Notes: generated by a model from the sequence alone, not told the origin. A stretch of DNA of 64,000 nt from Okapia johnstoni (GCA_024291935.2 JAGTYA010000026.1:8350001-8414000); one strand, 5' to 3'. Counted from the first letter of the stretch, positions 1-11,630 are shown. Made by a program: numbers and translations.

Positions 1-150
1 CCTTATTTCTGACTTGCAAGATCTTTAGTTGCAGCATGTGAACTCTTTAGTGGAGGCATGTGGGATCAAGTTCAATGACCAGGAATGGAACCTGGGCCCC
101 CTGCATTAGGAGCACAGAGTCTTAGCCAGTGGACCAGCAGGGAAGTCCCC
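1..150 (-). repeat. CHR-type SINE, truncated by the window edge
   Basis: It ends in the reverse complement of the tRNA-Glu-like head (GGACCAGCAGGGAAGTCCC) and carries the diagnostic CATGTGGGATC, GAACCTGGGCC and CCCTGCATT segments of cetartiodactyl CHR SINEs. Confidence 0.8.
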
Positions 151-1400
151 AGGTTTATAGTTTTAACTAAAACGCTCGGAGAAGGCAAACAAGAAGTGAC
201 ATTTGAGGCAAGATCTGAAGAAGGGGAGGCAGAAAGTCTGGAGGCTGTCTAGGGGAAGGGCATTCCAGGCTGGGGGGTGCAGGTAGTCCAAAACTCCCCA
301 GCAGGAGCACAACTGGAATGTTTGAGGAACTAACTATAAGCAGCACAATGGGCAAAGTGGGGCAGAGAGAGAAGAGTGGAAAGTGAAAATCAGACAAGTT
401 AGAGGAGGATCCTTTAGGGATTGTAGGGTTTTTTTATATATATAATTTTATTTATTTCTTTATCTTGGGCTACGCTGAGTCTTTTTTATTTTCAGGCTTT
501 CCTCTAGTTGCAGCAAGTGGGGGCTACTCTCCAGTTGCGGTGCACGGGCTTCTCACTGCAGTGGCTTCTCTTGTTGCAGGGCATGGGCTCTAGGCAAGCA
601 GGCTTCAGTAGTTGCGGTTCCCTGTCTCTAGGGCATAGGCTTGATAGTTGTGGCGCATGGGTTTTGTTCTCTGAAGCATGTGGGAGCTTCCCAGATGAGG
701 GATCAAACCTGTGTCTCTTGAATTGGCAGGCAGATAGATTCTTGACTATTGAGCTACTAGGGAAGCCCAGGCTTGTAGATTTTAAAACACTTAGGCTGAA
801 ATTAGAGTGAGCTATTAGAGAGTCTGGAAGGAGTAGAAGGCCTGGGTTATGTGCTCATAGGACCGCCTGGCTGCTGGGCTGAGAAGAGTGTAGGGGCAAG
901 GTCAACAGCAGGGCAGTACAGAGGCTGCTGCTATAATCCACACAGGAGTGATGGTGCTTGCCCCAGCTGGGTGGCAGTGGAGGTGGGAGAAGGGGTCAGG
1001 ACATGGATGCATGTTAAAGGAAGATCCAAGGAATTCCCGATGGACTGGATATGGGGTGTGGGGGAAAGAGAAGAACCAAGACATCTTCAAGGTTTTTAGC
1101 TCGTGTTACTGGAAAAATGGAGTGCCTTCGACTGAGATGCAGATGACTTTGAAAGGAGGAAGGTGGGTGGGGAAGGGGAAGACCAAGGCTTCAGTTTTGG
1201 CCATATCAGGTTTGAGAGGTCTTTTTAGACACTCACATGGAGATGTGGAATAATCAGAGGCTGGAACTTAAGAGAGAGGTCCAGCCTGGAGATATCAATT
1301 TCAGTCAGGTATGAATGGTATTTAAAGCTGGATGAGACTGGGTGAGACCATAGAGGGAATGTCAGTAAACTAGAATGAATAAATCTTAGGCCTGCATCCC
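151..1400 (+). repeat. Old interspersed repeat, split by a CHR SINE
   Basis: Segments 151-427 and about 770-1375 resemble one widespread old mammalian repeat (GGGCATTCCAGGC, GGAACTTAAGAGAGAGGTCC, CTGGAGATATCAA). The CHR SINE at 428-768 lies between them. Similar sequence recurs near 11.1-11.4 kb and 12.8-12.96 kb. I do not assign a family name. Confidence 0.4.
428..768 (-). repeat. CHR-type SINE, long form
   Basis: Reverse orientation: ends in GAGCTACTAGGGAAGCCC and contains GGGATCAAACCTGTGTCTC, CATTGG-like and CTTCAGTAGTTG segments. It has A/T-rich sequence at its distal end. Confidence 0.75.
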
Positions 1401-2040
1401 ATTCCTGGGTCAGAAAATCAAGTTTCTAGCACTCTAGGGACCAGAGAGGGAACTAAGGGTGGGAGGAGGGCTGGTCAAGGTGAATAGGTAGATAGAGGGG
1501 GCTTCTGAACTTGCCCTTGAAGGAGGAGGAGGGAAAGAGGTTTCCGGGGGAGGAAACAGTGCTTGCCAGCCAAGGACGCATGAAGGGGTGGGGCAAGGGG
1601 ATTCACAGAGGGAGGAAGGGCAGAGTGCAACCCTTCAGCCTATATTGGCTTCTCCTGTTTCCTCACCCACATTGAACTTCGTGGTCAGCTCTTTCAGGGA
1701 AGCCCGCCACCATGATACCCCGTGCCCTGTCTCTTTGGCCACTCCTCACTCTTGGGTCCATCTGCCCCCAGGCTGCCGGAGATTACTGGACACCAGACCA
1801 GGCCTGGGAGGTGAGCCCAGCAGTCCCTTGGGGAGGTGACATCACCTAGGCCCTCAGGAGGCCTGAGAAGGCCCTGTGCCCGATTCCTGCCCCACAGCAG
1901 TGTCCTTCTCCCTGGGGGCTGCTCCCAATTATAGGCTCTCTCCTGCTCAGAGCTTCCTTGGTCTCCCTGGGTGGTGGACAGAGCCAGCTTTGGAAATCAG
2001 ACTGGCCTGGGTTTAAACATCCTCTCTGCTACTTCCATCC
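1400..2040. other. Non-coding, no gene recognised
   Basis: Purine-rich sequence followed by CT-rich sequence. The short open frames lack start context, splice logic or recognisable protein motifs. Confidence 0.5.
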
Positions 2041-2059
2041 TTTGTGACTTTAGGCATGT

Positions 2060-2470
2060 CACTAAAAAAGATGTACAACTTGAGAGTTGTGAGCTAAGTT
2101 TTATTTGGGTCAAAATGAGGACTGCAGCCCTGGAGGCAGCATCTCAGATAGCTCTGAGAGACTGCTCCAAAGTGGCAGTGAGGAAAGGTTAATATATAAG
2201 GTTTTGGTGAAGGAGGAGTCATTTTATAAAAGAAGCACTCATTTACAAAAGGTTTTTTGTTATTTGTGAGGATCTGATGTCACCATGAAAGGATTTGGTG
2301 CTTCTCTAGATACGAGGAGACTGCAAGGTTTGAGATCATAAAATCTGTTCCTAAAAACATCCAACTATCTAACGACCTGCCCCACCAGATTCCCTGGAGC
2401 ACAGAGTGCCTCACTCCACCCTGAACTCCCTCAGGGGTTGTTGAAGGTCAACAGCTATAGCAGCACAGGG
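2060..2470 (+). repeat. Probable LTR-type repeat fragment
   Basis: The stretch from TTGTGAGCTAAGTTTTATTT through GAGGACTGCAGCC and GCTCTGAGAGACTGCTC looks like a solitary LTR-type element. No coding part is present. The family is not certain. Confidence 0.35.
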
Positions 2471-2477
2471 TTCAATG

Positions 2478-2684
2478 TGTCTGTTAGTCGCTCAGTCATG
2501 CCCAACTTCTTGCAACTTTTGCCTGGACTGTAGCCCTTCAGGCTTCTCTCCATGGGATTCTCCAAGTAAGAATACTGGAGTGGATTGTCATTCCCTTCTC
2601 CAGGGGAACTTCCCAACCCAGGGATCGAACCCTGGTCTCCTGCATCACAGCAGATTCCTTACCATTTGAGCTACAGGGAATCTC
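2478..2684 (-). repeat. Bov-tA SINE
   Basis: Reverse-oriented copy: TTAGTCGCTCAGTC, CATGGGATTCTCCA, GAATACTGGAGTGGA, CCCAGGGATCGAACCC, ending in the tRNA-like head. This family is restricted to ruminants. Confidence 0.9.
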
Positions 2685-3376
2685 TGTAGAGGTGGATGGC
2701 AAATGCCTTTGTCCTTCGGTCATTGGCAATGCTCTTGGTAAGTGCCAATTTGCAGTTGACAGGCACGGTGACTCCAGTTTCCTTATTTATAAAGTGAGAC
2801 AACCAACAGCAGTCATCTTCATCATCAACATCATCTTCCAGGGCTGTTGGTGATAATTAATGAGATTAAACAAGATGAGAGGTTGCAAGGCACCTAGCAT
2901 GGCCTAGGGCAAGGGAGGAATCTCCTCCCTGGGCACAAAAGTCCATCTCTCCCACCCTCCTGCCCTTCACTGCCAAACCTCTGCCCCTAGGGACCAGTCT
3001 GTTGTCTAAGCTGCCTCATTAGTCACACCCTCCAGCTCTCACCGGGGAGCCTGGGCTACCTCCTCCACGCTCCTCTGACCTCTCAGGATGGACACACTGT
3101 CTCCTAGGCCCTGCACCCCTCCCACCTCCTTCCTGGATTCCCCTTCCTCCCAAGACAGCCACTTGCCCTCCTCACTTCACAGCCTTCAACTGCTCCCAAC
3201 TATTCATTCACTCAGGTGCTTAGTGGAGGCTTGGGGGCTGCCCTAGACTATAGTCTTCTGTGCTGGGGAAACAGCCTTGGAAGACAGCCCTGCCCAGGGG
3301 GTGGCCGTCACAGCCCCCACAGCCCAGGAGGAGATGGATGGGCAGACTTTGCACCTGCTGATCAGCTGGTCGAGGA

Positions 3377-3787
3377 GTTGTTGTTGTTCAGTTGCTAAGT
3401 CACATCCAACTCTTTTTGACTCCACAGACTGCAGCATGCCAGGCTTCCCTGTCCTTCACTAACTCCCAGAGTTTACTCAAACTCATGTTCATTGAGACGG
3501 TGATTTCATCCAACCATGTCATCCTCTATCACCCCCTTCTCCCCTTGCCCTCAGTCTTTCCCAGCATCAAGGTCTTTCCCAGTGAGTCAGCTCTTCACAT
3601 CAGGTGGCCAAAGTATTGGAGCTTCAGCTTCAGCATCAGTCCTAACAATGAATATTCAGGGTGGATTTCCTTTAGGATTGACCAGTTTGATCTCCTTGCT
3701 GTCCAAGGGACTCTCTAGAGTCTTCTCCAGCACCACAGTTCGAAAGCATCAATTCTTCGGCACTCAGCTTCTTTATGGTCCAACTTT
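3377..3787 (-). repeat. BovB/ART2A-type element
   Basis: Characteristic run: TTGTTCAGTTGCTAAGTC, GGTGGCCAAAGTATTGGAGC, TCCAAGGGACTCTCTAGAG, ACCACAGTTCGAAAGCATCA, ending near GGTCCAACTTTATT. It is the 3' end of the BovB LINE and its ART2A derivative. Confidence 0.88.
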
Positions 3788-4649
3788 ATTTACCGTGTCA
3801 AGGAGAATCCCTCATTTCCCAAAAAGGAAAAAAAAAAAGACCAGAAAAGAATCTGAAGGTGTCCCACCCTCCCCTCCCTGCCACCTGGAGAGCTGACCCT
3901 CTCCCCTCAGGTCCTTCCCTTCAGTCACCTGTCCCTCCCCCAGCCCTCCTCAACCCTGCTCTCCTGCTCTCTGCCTCCCTCCACCCAAAAACCTTCACGG
4001 AAAGTGGCCTACCCTGTCTCTACTTCTCCTCTCCTTACACTGCTCACTCTCCCCGTTACAGCCTGGTTTCTGTTCCCGCCCCCCCCCCTTCCCCGAAGCC
4101 TCTCCCAGGGGACGTTTTCCAGCAGCCCTGCTATCTCCAAGCGACATGTCTCAGTCCTTATCTTTCTGGACGTCCATGCAACATCTGGCCCATCCTTCAC
4201 CCCCTCTCCTTGAAACACTCTTCTTTGGCATCTGCGACACCACACATCGCCCTTTAAAAACAAAAATGAACAGCTGGTGAGCCAGTTAAAGCCCTCGGAG
4301 ATGGCCGTCTCCATGTTCGGCCAGGGTCCCATTCCCCACCTTTGGAATCCCTCTTTGCTCCTCACCCCTGGGTGCCAGCTTAGAGGTAGGAAGGCTTCTC
4401 TCACTGCCCTCACTCCCACCGGCCCGGGCGCACTCCCTGGGTCTCCTGATGCCTTGTTCTCCCCCATTGCACCCTGCCATCTCCTCCATAAGACAGTAGG
4501 CTTCCTGCCGTTTGAAGGCTGGGCTTCTCTCCTCTGGTGCTGTTAGTGTTGCCAGATGCAATACAGGAGCAGACTTAAACTCACTCTGCATCTGAAATTC
4601 AGATTTGTGTGTTCCAGGTTTTCGTATGCTAAATTTGGCAACCTGAACT

Positions 4650-4725
4650 TCTGAACCTCTGGGACCCAGCTCAGTGCCTGATATAGAGCAGGTGCTCAGT
4701 AAATGTTCATTGAGGGAATAATGGT
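4650..4725 (+). repeat. L2-like 3' end fragment
   Basis: Contains CTCAGTGCCTGATATAGAGC followed by AGGTGCTCAGTAAATG, typical of an old LINE2 3' terminus. Confidence 0.5.
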
Positions 4726-4879
4726 GCGGTGCTGGTGGCAGGCACAGGCGCTGTGGGGCACAAAGGAGAGATAGCAGGCTCCCTAGAGGAGGTGACACAT
4801 GAGCCAAAGCAGATGGAGCTACTAACTCATGGCATCAATCAGCCCCTCCATGCGGAGGCCTCCTGTAGTGGGTTGAATG

Positions 4880-5100
4880 TATGTGTGTTCTCAGTCGCTC
4901 AGTTGTGTCTGACTCTTTGCGACCCCATGGACTGCAGCCCGCCAGGCTCCTCTGTCCCTGGGATTCTCCAGGCAAGAATACTGGAGTAAGCTGCATTTCC
5001 TACTCCAAGGGATCTTCCCCGACCCAGGGATGGAATCCGCATCTCTTGCATCTCCCGCATTGTCAGGCGGGTTCCTTACCACTGCACCACCTGGGAAGCG
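4880..5100 (-). repeat. Bov-tA SINE with 12-bp target-site duplication
   Basis: Reverse-oriented copy (CTCAGTCGCTCAGTTGTGTC, CGACCCCATGGACTGCAGCC). It is flanked by AGTGGGTTGAAT (4867-4878) and AGTGCGTTGAAT (5102-5113), one mismatch. Confidence 0.92.
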
Positions 5101-5489
5101 AAGTGCGTTGAATAATGTCCCCAAAAAGATGTATCCAAGTCCACCCCCAGTACCTGTGAATGTGACCTTATTTGGAAATAGGATCTTTTCAGATGTAATG
5201 TAGTTAAGGATCTCAGGATGAGATCATCCTGGATTTAAGGTTGGCTCTAAATCCAAGGACTGGTGTCCTCATAACAGAAAAGAGAGAAAGATTTGAGGTG
5301 CATGTACAGAGGGAAGATGCCCAGATGAAGACAGAAACGGAGAGTGGTGGGAAGCAGCTGCAAGCCAAGGACACCACGGGTTTCCAGGAGTCATCAGAAG
5401 CTGGAAGAGAGGCATGGAACGGATTCCATCTCAGAGCCTCTAAAAAGAGCCAACCCAGCCAACACCCTGATTTTTGACTTTGGCCAAAA

Positions 5490-5782
5490 ACGTTTTTCAA
5501 GTTTTAAATTTTTTTCTTATTTATTTACTTATGGCTGTGTTGCGTCTTTGCTGCGGTGCCCTGGCTTTCCCTGGTTTCGATGAGCAGGGCCCACTCTCCA
5601 GCTGAGGTGCAGGGGCTTCTCTTGTTGCTGAGCACAGGCTCTAGGGTGCATAGGCTTCAGTAGTTGTGGCCCATGAGCTTAATCACTCTGCGGCAGGTGG
5701 AATCTTCCTGGACCAGGGATCAAACTTGTGTCTCCTGCATTGGCAGGCGGACTCCTAACCACTGCACCACCAGGGAAGTCCC
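5490..5782 (-). repeat. CHR-type SINE with 9-bp target-site duplication
   Basis: Reverse-oriented long CHR copy ending CACCAGGGAAGTCCC. It is flanked by TGGCCAAAA at 5481-5489 and 5783-5791. Confidence 0.9.
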
Positions 5783-5974
5783 TGGCCAAAATTGATTGTT
5801 GCTGTTTTAAGCCATCCAGTTTGTGGTATGTGGGACACAAGTGTACTCTCAAGGCTCCATCTTTCCCAGATTCAATCTGTAAGACTCTTCCTTTACAACC
5901 TTTTGCCCCTAGAATCCCTTCTAGTTTCAGATCTGTTATCCTGCCAGCCACTCAGACGGCCCTGGTGATCACTA

Positions 5975-6197
5975 GTAGCAGTAGTGTTAATACCTCTGTT
6001 GTGTCCAACTCTTTGCAATCCCATCGACTACTAACCAGTAGCCCACTAGGCTTCTGCGTCCATGGGATTCTCCAGGCAAGAATGCTGGAGTGGGTAGCTA
6101 TTCTTTCCTCCAGGGGATCTTCCCAACCCAGGGATCGAACCCAGGTCTCCTGCATTCCAGGAAGATTCTTAATTTGAGAGCCACCAGGGAAGCCCCT
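5975..6197 (-). repeat. Bov-tA SINE, diverged
   Basis: Contains TGTGTCCAACTCTTTGC, GGGATTCTCCAGGCAAGAAT, CCCAACCCAGGGATCGAACC and ends GAGCCACCAGGGAAGCCCC. Confidence 0.88.
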
Positions 6198-6899
6198 GGT
6201 GATCATTACTTTTTGGTATTCACACCCTTACATAGGCCTTTACAACACAGAACTTCTGAAGTGACACTGTGTGATTCCCAAGACCAGGTTATGAAACTCA
6301 AGACCAAGCTTCTGCCTCGGTCTCTTGCATGGCTCCCTCTGGGGAAGCCAGCCGCCATGCTGTCAGGATGCTCAAGCAGTTACACGGAGGTGAGGAACTG
6401 AGGCTTCTCACCAACAGCCAACTCTCACCTGCTGGGCAAGTGAATGAGCCCTCTTAAAGATGCTTGTCCCATACTAGTCAAGACTTCAGAAGACTGAAGT
6501 CCAGCCAACCTCTTGGTAGCAACCCCATGGCAGACCCAGAGTCAAAACCACCCAGTGCAATCAGTCATTCCTGAGATTCTAACTCCCAGAAGCTTTGGGT
6601 CACTTGTTACGCAGCACTATTGTGGCCTAACTAATACAAGGCAGTTAAATGTCATGCTTGTCACTCTCAACTTTGAGGTCCACAGGCCCCACCCTTGGCA
6701 TTAGAAGTCAACAGGAGGCAACAACTGGTAGCTAGATTTAAGGCTGGGAGAGGGCCAGGAAGTCATCAAGTCTATCCCACCTTGATAGTCCAAGATGCCA
6801 AGGCCAGAGAGGGGTGCACGGGTGGAAAGGGGTGAGATGTCCTAACTTGGAGGCCCACAGCCTCTTCAGGTCTTTGTCTACACCTCTGAGCCCAGAGAC

Positions 6900-7420
6900 C
6901 ATTGTCCTATGTAGTAGTTCCCAAGGGCTGCTGTAACAAGGCACCCCAGACTGGGTGGTTTAAATAACAGAAGTTTATTGTCTCATAGTTCTGGAGGCCA
7001 GAAGTCCAAAATCAAGGTGTTGGCAGAGTTCGTTCCTTCTTTTTTTTTAAAAAAAAAAAAAAAAAAAAAAGATTTATTTATTTATTTATTTGGTTGTCCC
7101 CGGTCTTTGTTAAGGCATGTGGACTCAGTTGCTGCATGTAGGATCTAGTTCCCTGATCAAGGATTATACCCCAGTCCCACGCACTGAGAGCTTGGAGCCT
7201 TAAACAGTGGACCACCAGGGAAGTCCCTGGGTTAGCTGGCTCCTTCTGAGGACAGTGGTGTGAGAAGGAGATGTCCAGGCCTCTCTCCCTAGTTTGTAGA
7301 TGGCCATCCTCGTGATCACATGATGTTCCTATATGTGGCTATCTGTCCCAAACTCCCCATTCTTACAAGGACATCAGTCATCTTGAATTAGGGCCCACCC
7401 TGTTGACCTCATTTTAGTTT
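6900..7420 (-). repeat. Old repeat (same family as 4867-5840, opposite strand) with CHR insertion
   Basis: GCTGCTGTAACAAGGCACC, AACAGAAGTTTATTGTCTC and GTTCTGGAGGCCAGAAGTCC are the reverse complement of the family seen at 5.1-5.8 kb. It resumes after the CHR SINE with GGCTCCTTCTGAGG and TACAAGGACATCAGTCATC. Confidence 0.55.
7036..7227 (-). repeat. CHR-type SINE
   Basis: Poly(T)/poly(A) boundary and ATTTATTTATTTATTT, then CATGTAGGATCTAGTTCCC, ending GTGGACCACCAGGGAAGTCCC. It interrupts the older repeat around it. Confidence 0.85.
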
Positions 7421-7662
7421 TTATCCATAATTTTATTATTTTATTCACTTTAATAAATCTTCTCCAAATGGTTTTTTAAATTATGAAAATATGATAACAC
7501 ATTTATAGGAGACTTGGAAAATACAGAACAAGGTTACATATAGTTCCACTGTACATTACAGTTATTTTTTAAGTAGATAAATTAAGATTTTTAGTTGGAG
7601 TTTCAATATCAAACTCTCAAAAATCAACAGAATGAATATACAGTGTAGTAGAAGGATATAGT

Positions 7663-8110
7663 CAAGGCTATGGTCTTCCCAGTGGTCCCATACGGTCGTG
7701 AGAGCTGGACCTGTAAAGAAGGCAGAATTCCAAAGAACTGATGCCTTCAAACTGCGGTGCTGGAGAGGACTCCTGAAAGTCCCTTGGAGAGCAAGGAGAT
7801 CAAACCAGTCAATCTTAAGGGAGATCAGTCTTCAATATTCACTGGAAGAACTGATGCTGAAGCTGAAGCTCCAGTATTTTGGTCATGTGATATGAACAGA
7901 CAGCTCATTGGAAAAGTTCCTGATGCTGGGAAAAATTGAGGGCAGAAGGAGAAGAGGGCATCAGAGGATGAGATGGCTGGATGGCATCACCGATGCAATG
8001 AACATGAACTTGGGCAAACTCTGGAAGATGGTGAGGGACAGGGAGGCCTGGCGTGCTGCAGTTCATGGGGTCACAAAGAGTCAGTCGCAACTGGGCAACT
8101 GAACAACAAG
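7663..8110 (+). repeat. BovB/ART2A element with 13-bp target-site duplication
   Basis: Forward copy (GGTCGTGAGAGCTGGACC, GGATGAGATGGCTGGATGGC, GGGGTCACAAAGAGTCAGTC). It is bounded by perfect AGAAGGATATAGT repeats at 7650-7662 and 8111-8123, so it moved as a unit into an L1 fragment. Confidence 0.92.
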
Positions 8111-8123
8111 AGAAGGATATAGT

Positions 8124-8419
8124 AGACCTGAAAATCACTATGAACCAATTTAACATAATTAAGATTTATACAATTTTCACACAACAGTAGGATACACATT
8201 CTATTCAAGTTCCCATAGACTATAAACTAGGAAACACTAGAGCATATTCAGGGACATAAGACGAGGTGCAAAAATTTGAATGTCTAAAGGTGTTGAAATC
8301 ATACAGAGACTGCTTCTTATCACTGTAGAGTTACGTTAGAGATCAATATCAAAAGATATTTGAAAATAACTCACATATTTTCAGGTGCAATGGACCTCAC
8401 TTTGATTATTTCTATAAAG
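8124..8419 (+). repeat. Old L1 ORF2 fragment
   Basis: Contains ACCAATTTAACATAATTAAG, GTAGGATACACATTCTATTC and GAAATCATACAGAGACTGC, characteristic of the L1 endonuclease region. It is decayed and non-coding; a short flank also lies left of 7650. Confidence 0.6.
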
Positions 8420-8658
8420 ATACTGTGGCCACCTGGTGCAAAGAACTGACTCACTGGAAAAGACCCTGATGCTGGGAAAGACTGAGAACAGGAGAAGGGG
8501 CCAACAGAGGATGAGATGGTTGGACAGCATCACCAACCCTGTGGACATGAGTTTGAGAAAACTCTGGGAAATGGTGAAAGACAGGGAAGCCTGATGTGCT
8601 GCAGTCCATGGGGTCACAAAGAGTCAGATACAACTTAGCGACTGAACAACAACTTAAC
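8420..8658 (+). repeat. BovB/ART2A 3' fragment with 8-bp target-site duplication
   Basis: ACTGACTCACTGGAAAAGAC, GGATGAGATGGTTGGACAGC, GTCACAAAGAGTCAGATAC. Flanked by CTATAAAG at 8412-8419 and 8659-8666. Confidence 0.85.
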
Positions 8659-8666
8659 CTATAAAG

Positions 8667-9737
8667 CCCTAGGACCCCCTTTCTGGGGTCACAGTCTTTC
8701 CAAATTCATTGTTTCCTGGACTCTCTCCTTCTCTCTGCGTCCCAGCCACTCATCCCATGCCCATGGCAGACATTACTAATCCCTTCTGGCATCCTGTCTG
8801 CGAAGCCGGGTGCAGACTCAGAGTCCTCATCAGCAGTCTCCAGACAACCTGGGCCAGTTAAGACTTCGCGGAGAAGGAAGAGTCAGAAGAGACGATGGAC
8901 AATGAACACTTGTTGAATGCGTGATCACGTACATCTAACCTGCAAACAGTTCAAAATCCATCAACTTGTCTGTCTGTTTCAGGTTATCCATCTCTGCTGA
9001 CTCACCACTGGGTCCACTGAGCCTGCTCTCCACCAGAAACTACAGCCCTCTTTGCTGGTTTTCATCCTCAGAAATGTGGGCACCTGGAGGCTGTGATTTC
9101 AGGGCCATAATCCATGTCTGCTGCTGGGGAAGAGAACCACCCTCCACCCTCCTTCTTCTTTTGCAGTTCCGAATGCTCTAAGGCACAGAGAGAGCTGTGT
9201 CTGGGGTGTAGGGAGAGGGGCAGGGGGCGAGGTTGCCTGTCCACCCAACAGCCATGCTTCCTTCTTTCTTGCTAACAGAACCCGACTGCTCAGGTGATGG
9301 GTGGAGCTCTCTGGATCTCATGGAAGCTGTACCATGATGGGCACAAACATCATACACAAACATGATGGGTCCAGTCCACAGATGGGAATCCTATGCCCCT
9401 TTGTCCGGGATTGGTTTAAGGGGCACAGGGCTGCTCAGCAATTCCTGAAAAAGGCTTTTTCTCCCTGATAAAAGAGACATGCCAAGGAGAAAGTCCCTGA
9501 ACTATGTCCCTCCCCTCCTTCTCTGGAAAGCATCCTCTGAGGGTGAGATGCCTGGAGCAGCTGCAGCCATCTGGTGACCATAAGGGGAAATCCTCTGATG
9601 TGTGTAAGAGGCAAAGCTGAGGGATGAGAAACACCTGAGGCCTTGGCGACCACTGAGCACTGTCAGTGGTGACACTGACCTCCACGCTTCTTAGGAGAAA
9701 TAATAATAAAAGGTCACTTTTGCTCAAACCCTCTTGC
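8667..9737. other. Intergenic, no gene or young repeat recognised
   Basis: Open frames here are short and show no protein motif. A TGAACACTTGTTGAATG-like L2 remnant lies near 8900. Confidence 0.5.
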
Positions 9738-9926
9738 CAAGGCAGGAGACATAAGAGACATGGGTTCAATCCCTGGGTCTGGAAGAGCCCCTGGAGGAGA
9801 GCATGGCAACCCACTTCAGTATTCTCCTCTGGAGAATCCCATGGACAGAGGATCCTGGTGGGCTACAGTCCACAGGGTCGCAGAGAGTCTGATACGACTG
9901 AAGCAACTCAGCACTCACGCACGCAC
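9738..9926 (+). repeat. Bov-tA SINE
   Basis: GACATGGGTTCAATCCCTGG, TTCTCCTCTGGAGAATCCC, GTGGGCTACAGTCCACAGGG, GTCGCAGAGAGTC. The 5' head is truncated. Confidence 0.88.
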
Positions 9927-10034
9927 TGCTTTGCTCAAAGCACTATCAAGTGGCGGGTCCCCCGGCACAGCCAAATGCATCTTAACTGGAAGGATGTGGA
10001 CTCAGGGATATGAAAAACAGGACTCCGGCATCGG

Positions 10035-10200
10035 TTGGTTTGAAACCAGCCCCAGTTCTGCCACTTTCAAGATGTGTGATCTTCTGAAGCCTCAGCTCTT
10101 TATCTGTAAAATGAAGATAATTAGAATACCTTCCTCATAGGGTTACTGTAAAGGGAAGTGAGACAATTTAGACAAGCATTTTGCACACTGTGGTTGACCT
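10035..10200 (+). repeat. MIR
   Basis: CCAGTTCTGCCACTTTC, then GCCTCAGCTCTTTATCTGT, AAAATGAAGATAATTAGAAT and GGTTACTGTAAAGGG fit a MIR in forward orientation. Confidence 0.7.
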
Positions 10201-10214
10201 ATGAGCGTTCCATT

Positions 10215-10325
10215 TGTTTGTTATTCAACCACTAATTTATTCAACAATAGTTATCAAGAATCTACTATGTACTTGTATTCTAGGGTCTGGGGACTATAGC
10301 TGTGAAAATAGAAATAATAGGCACT
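10215..10325 (+). repeat. L2-like fragment
   Basis: AATTTATTCAACAATAGTTA and GAATCTACTATGTACTTGTA, followed by a CTGGGGACTATAGCTGTGAA motif. Confidence 0.55.
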
Positions 10326-11440
10326 TAACAAAAGTTGGCGCTTTCTGTTGTTATTTTAAATCTTTGCCTACATGGGGCTCCTAATAGGTTGGTAAAATCA
10401 GGGGAGATTTGGCAGAAGTGGTTTCCTGGGACCTGGCAGTGTAGGCACCTGTGGAGTGAGAGGGGCACAGGTGAGTAAGACAGATGCTCTGCCCTCTCAG
10501 GACTCGCAACCTCGAGGAGGGGACAGACAGGTAAACAGGTATGTGATTACAGTAGAGTGTGATCAGTGCTGAGTTGGGGAGGGGCAGATGTCCTAGATTG
10601 GGTGAAATTGAGCTTCGTTTTACAAGGCAAATGAGAATGAGTCAACAAGGAAAGAAGCAGCAAGCCTGGTGTCAGGACTCGAATCTATAGACTCCAAGAG
10701 AACTGCAGGTGGCTGGGCATGGCTGGCGTGTAGGTTCAAGCGGGGTGATCTTGAGAGATGTGTTATTTCAGAAGCTGTGGTTGCAAGTGATGGAAAACTG
10801 AAATCAACCAGACTCAGACAGTCAAGGGAAGGTACTGGCTCACGTGACTAAAAAGTTCAGCGGTTCCGTGGCTTCAGGTAAAGTTGAAGTCACTGAGAAA
10901 CCAGTTTTTCCCCATCTCTTCCTGGTGCCCTCTTGACTCAGCTTCCTGGCCTTCGTCCATATTTGTAACATGCTGTTTGGGCCAGTTTAGGTCTCTAGTC
11001 CACTTCTGAACCAATCATGATACCCAGGGGTGACACTGGGGTGGGATCAACTCCACAGCACCACATGGATCCCCAAAGGAGAAAGGGAAAGGGGGAAGGG
11101 ATGTCAGGAGGCCCGGTTTTGAAGGAGATTATCAAAAGATATTGAAAAGCAGAGGGCTGACTTGATTAGACTGGACTTGAGAAAGATTCCCCTGGCTGCT
11201 GAAGAAAGAATAGTTTAGAGGGGGCCAAAAGAGGAGGCAGGGAGGCCTGCTGGGAGGCTGTTTCATTCATGGAGTGAGAGGCAGTGGCCATGGGGGAAGA
11301 GACTGATGAAAATAGGTGACTGTTGGACTTGGAAGTGAAACAGAAGAAGGAGTCCAGGGCATCTTCCAAGTTTCTACTTTGGGGACTGGTGGGGAGAGGG
11401 GGCAGGCAGTGCAAACAGGTAGTCAGGAGGCGAACATCTG

Positions 11441-11600
11441 AGACTTCCCTGGTGGTCCAGTGGCTAACATTCCTTCCTCTGAATGCAAGGGGCCCAGCTT
11501 CGATCCCAGGTCGGGGGACTAGATCCCCCAGGCTGCAGTGAAGATGGAAGATCTTGCGCCTGCAATTAAAGACCTGGCACAGCCAAATAAGTACATAAAG
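11441..11600 (+). repeat. CHR-type SINE
   Basis: Starts GACTTCCCTGGTGGTCCAGT and continues TTCGATCCCAGGTCGGGGGA and AAGACCTGGCACAGCCAAAT, the canonical forward CHR order. A TATC/TATATC microsatellite follows at 11607-11632. Confidence 0.88.
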
Positions 11601-11630
11601 AAAACTAAGTATCTATATCTATATCTATCT

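Larger units (their letters stand above)
4867..5840 (+). repeat. Old interspersed repeat broken by two younger SINEs
   Basis: Pieces at 4867-4879, 5101-5489 and 5783-5840 join into one old repeat (GTGACCTTATTTGGAAATAG, AAGGATCTCAGGATGAGATC, TTTTAAGCCATCCAGTTTGT). A Bov-tA and a CHR SINE, each with its own target-site duplication, interrupt it. A possible terminal remnant lies near 6601-6642. Confidence 0.6.

Noticed and set aside
2060..2470. Endogenous retroviral gene remnants near the LTR-like segment
   Set aside because: No gag, pol or env similarity is visible; only a possible solitary LTR fragment.
3377..3787. Open frames within BovB/ART2A copies as reverse transcriptase genes
   Set aside because: Only 3'-end fragments are present, without the catalytic region, and frames are broken.
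9738..9926. tRNA-like head of Bov-tA and CHR SINEs as tRNA genes
   Set aside because: These are SINE heads derived from tRNA-Glu with degraded arms, joined to SINE bodies; none folds as an intact tRNA by eye.
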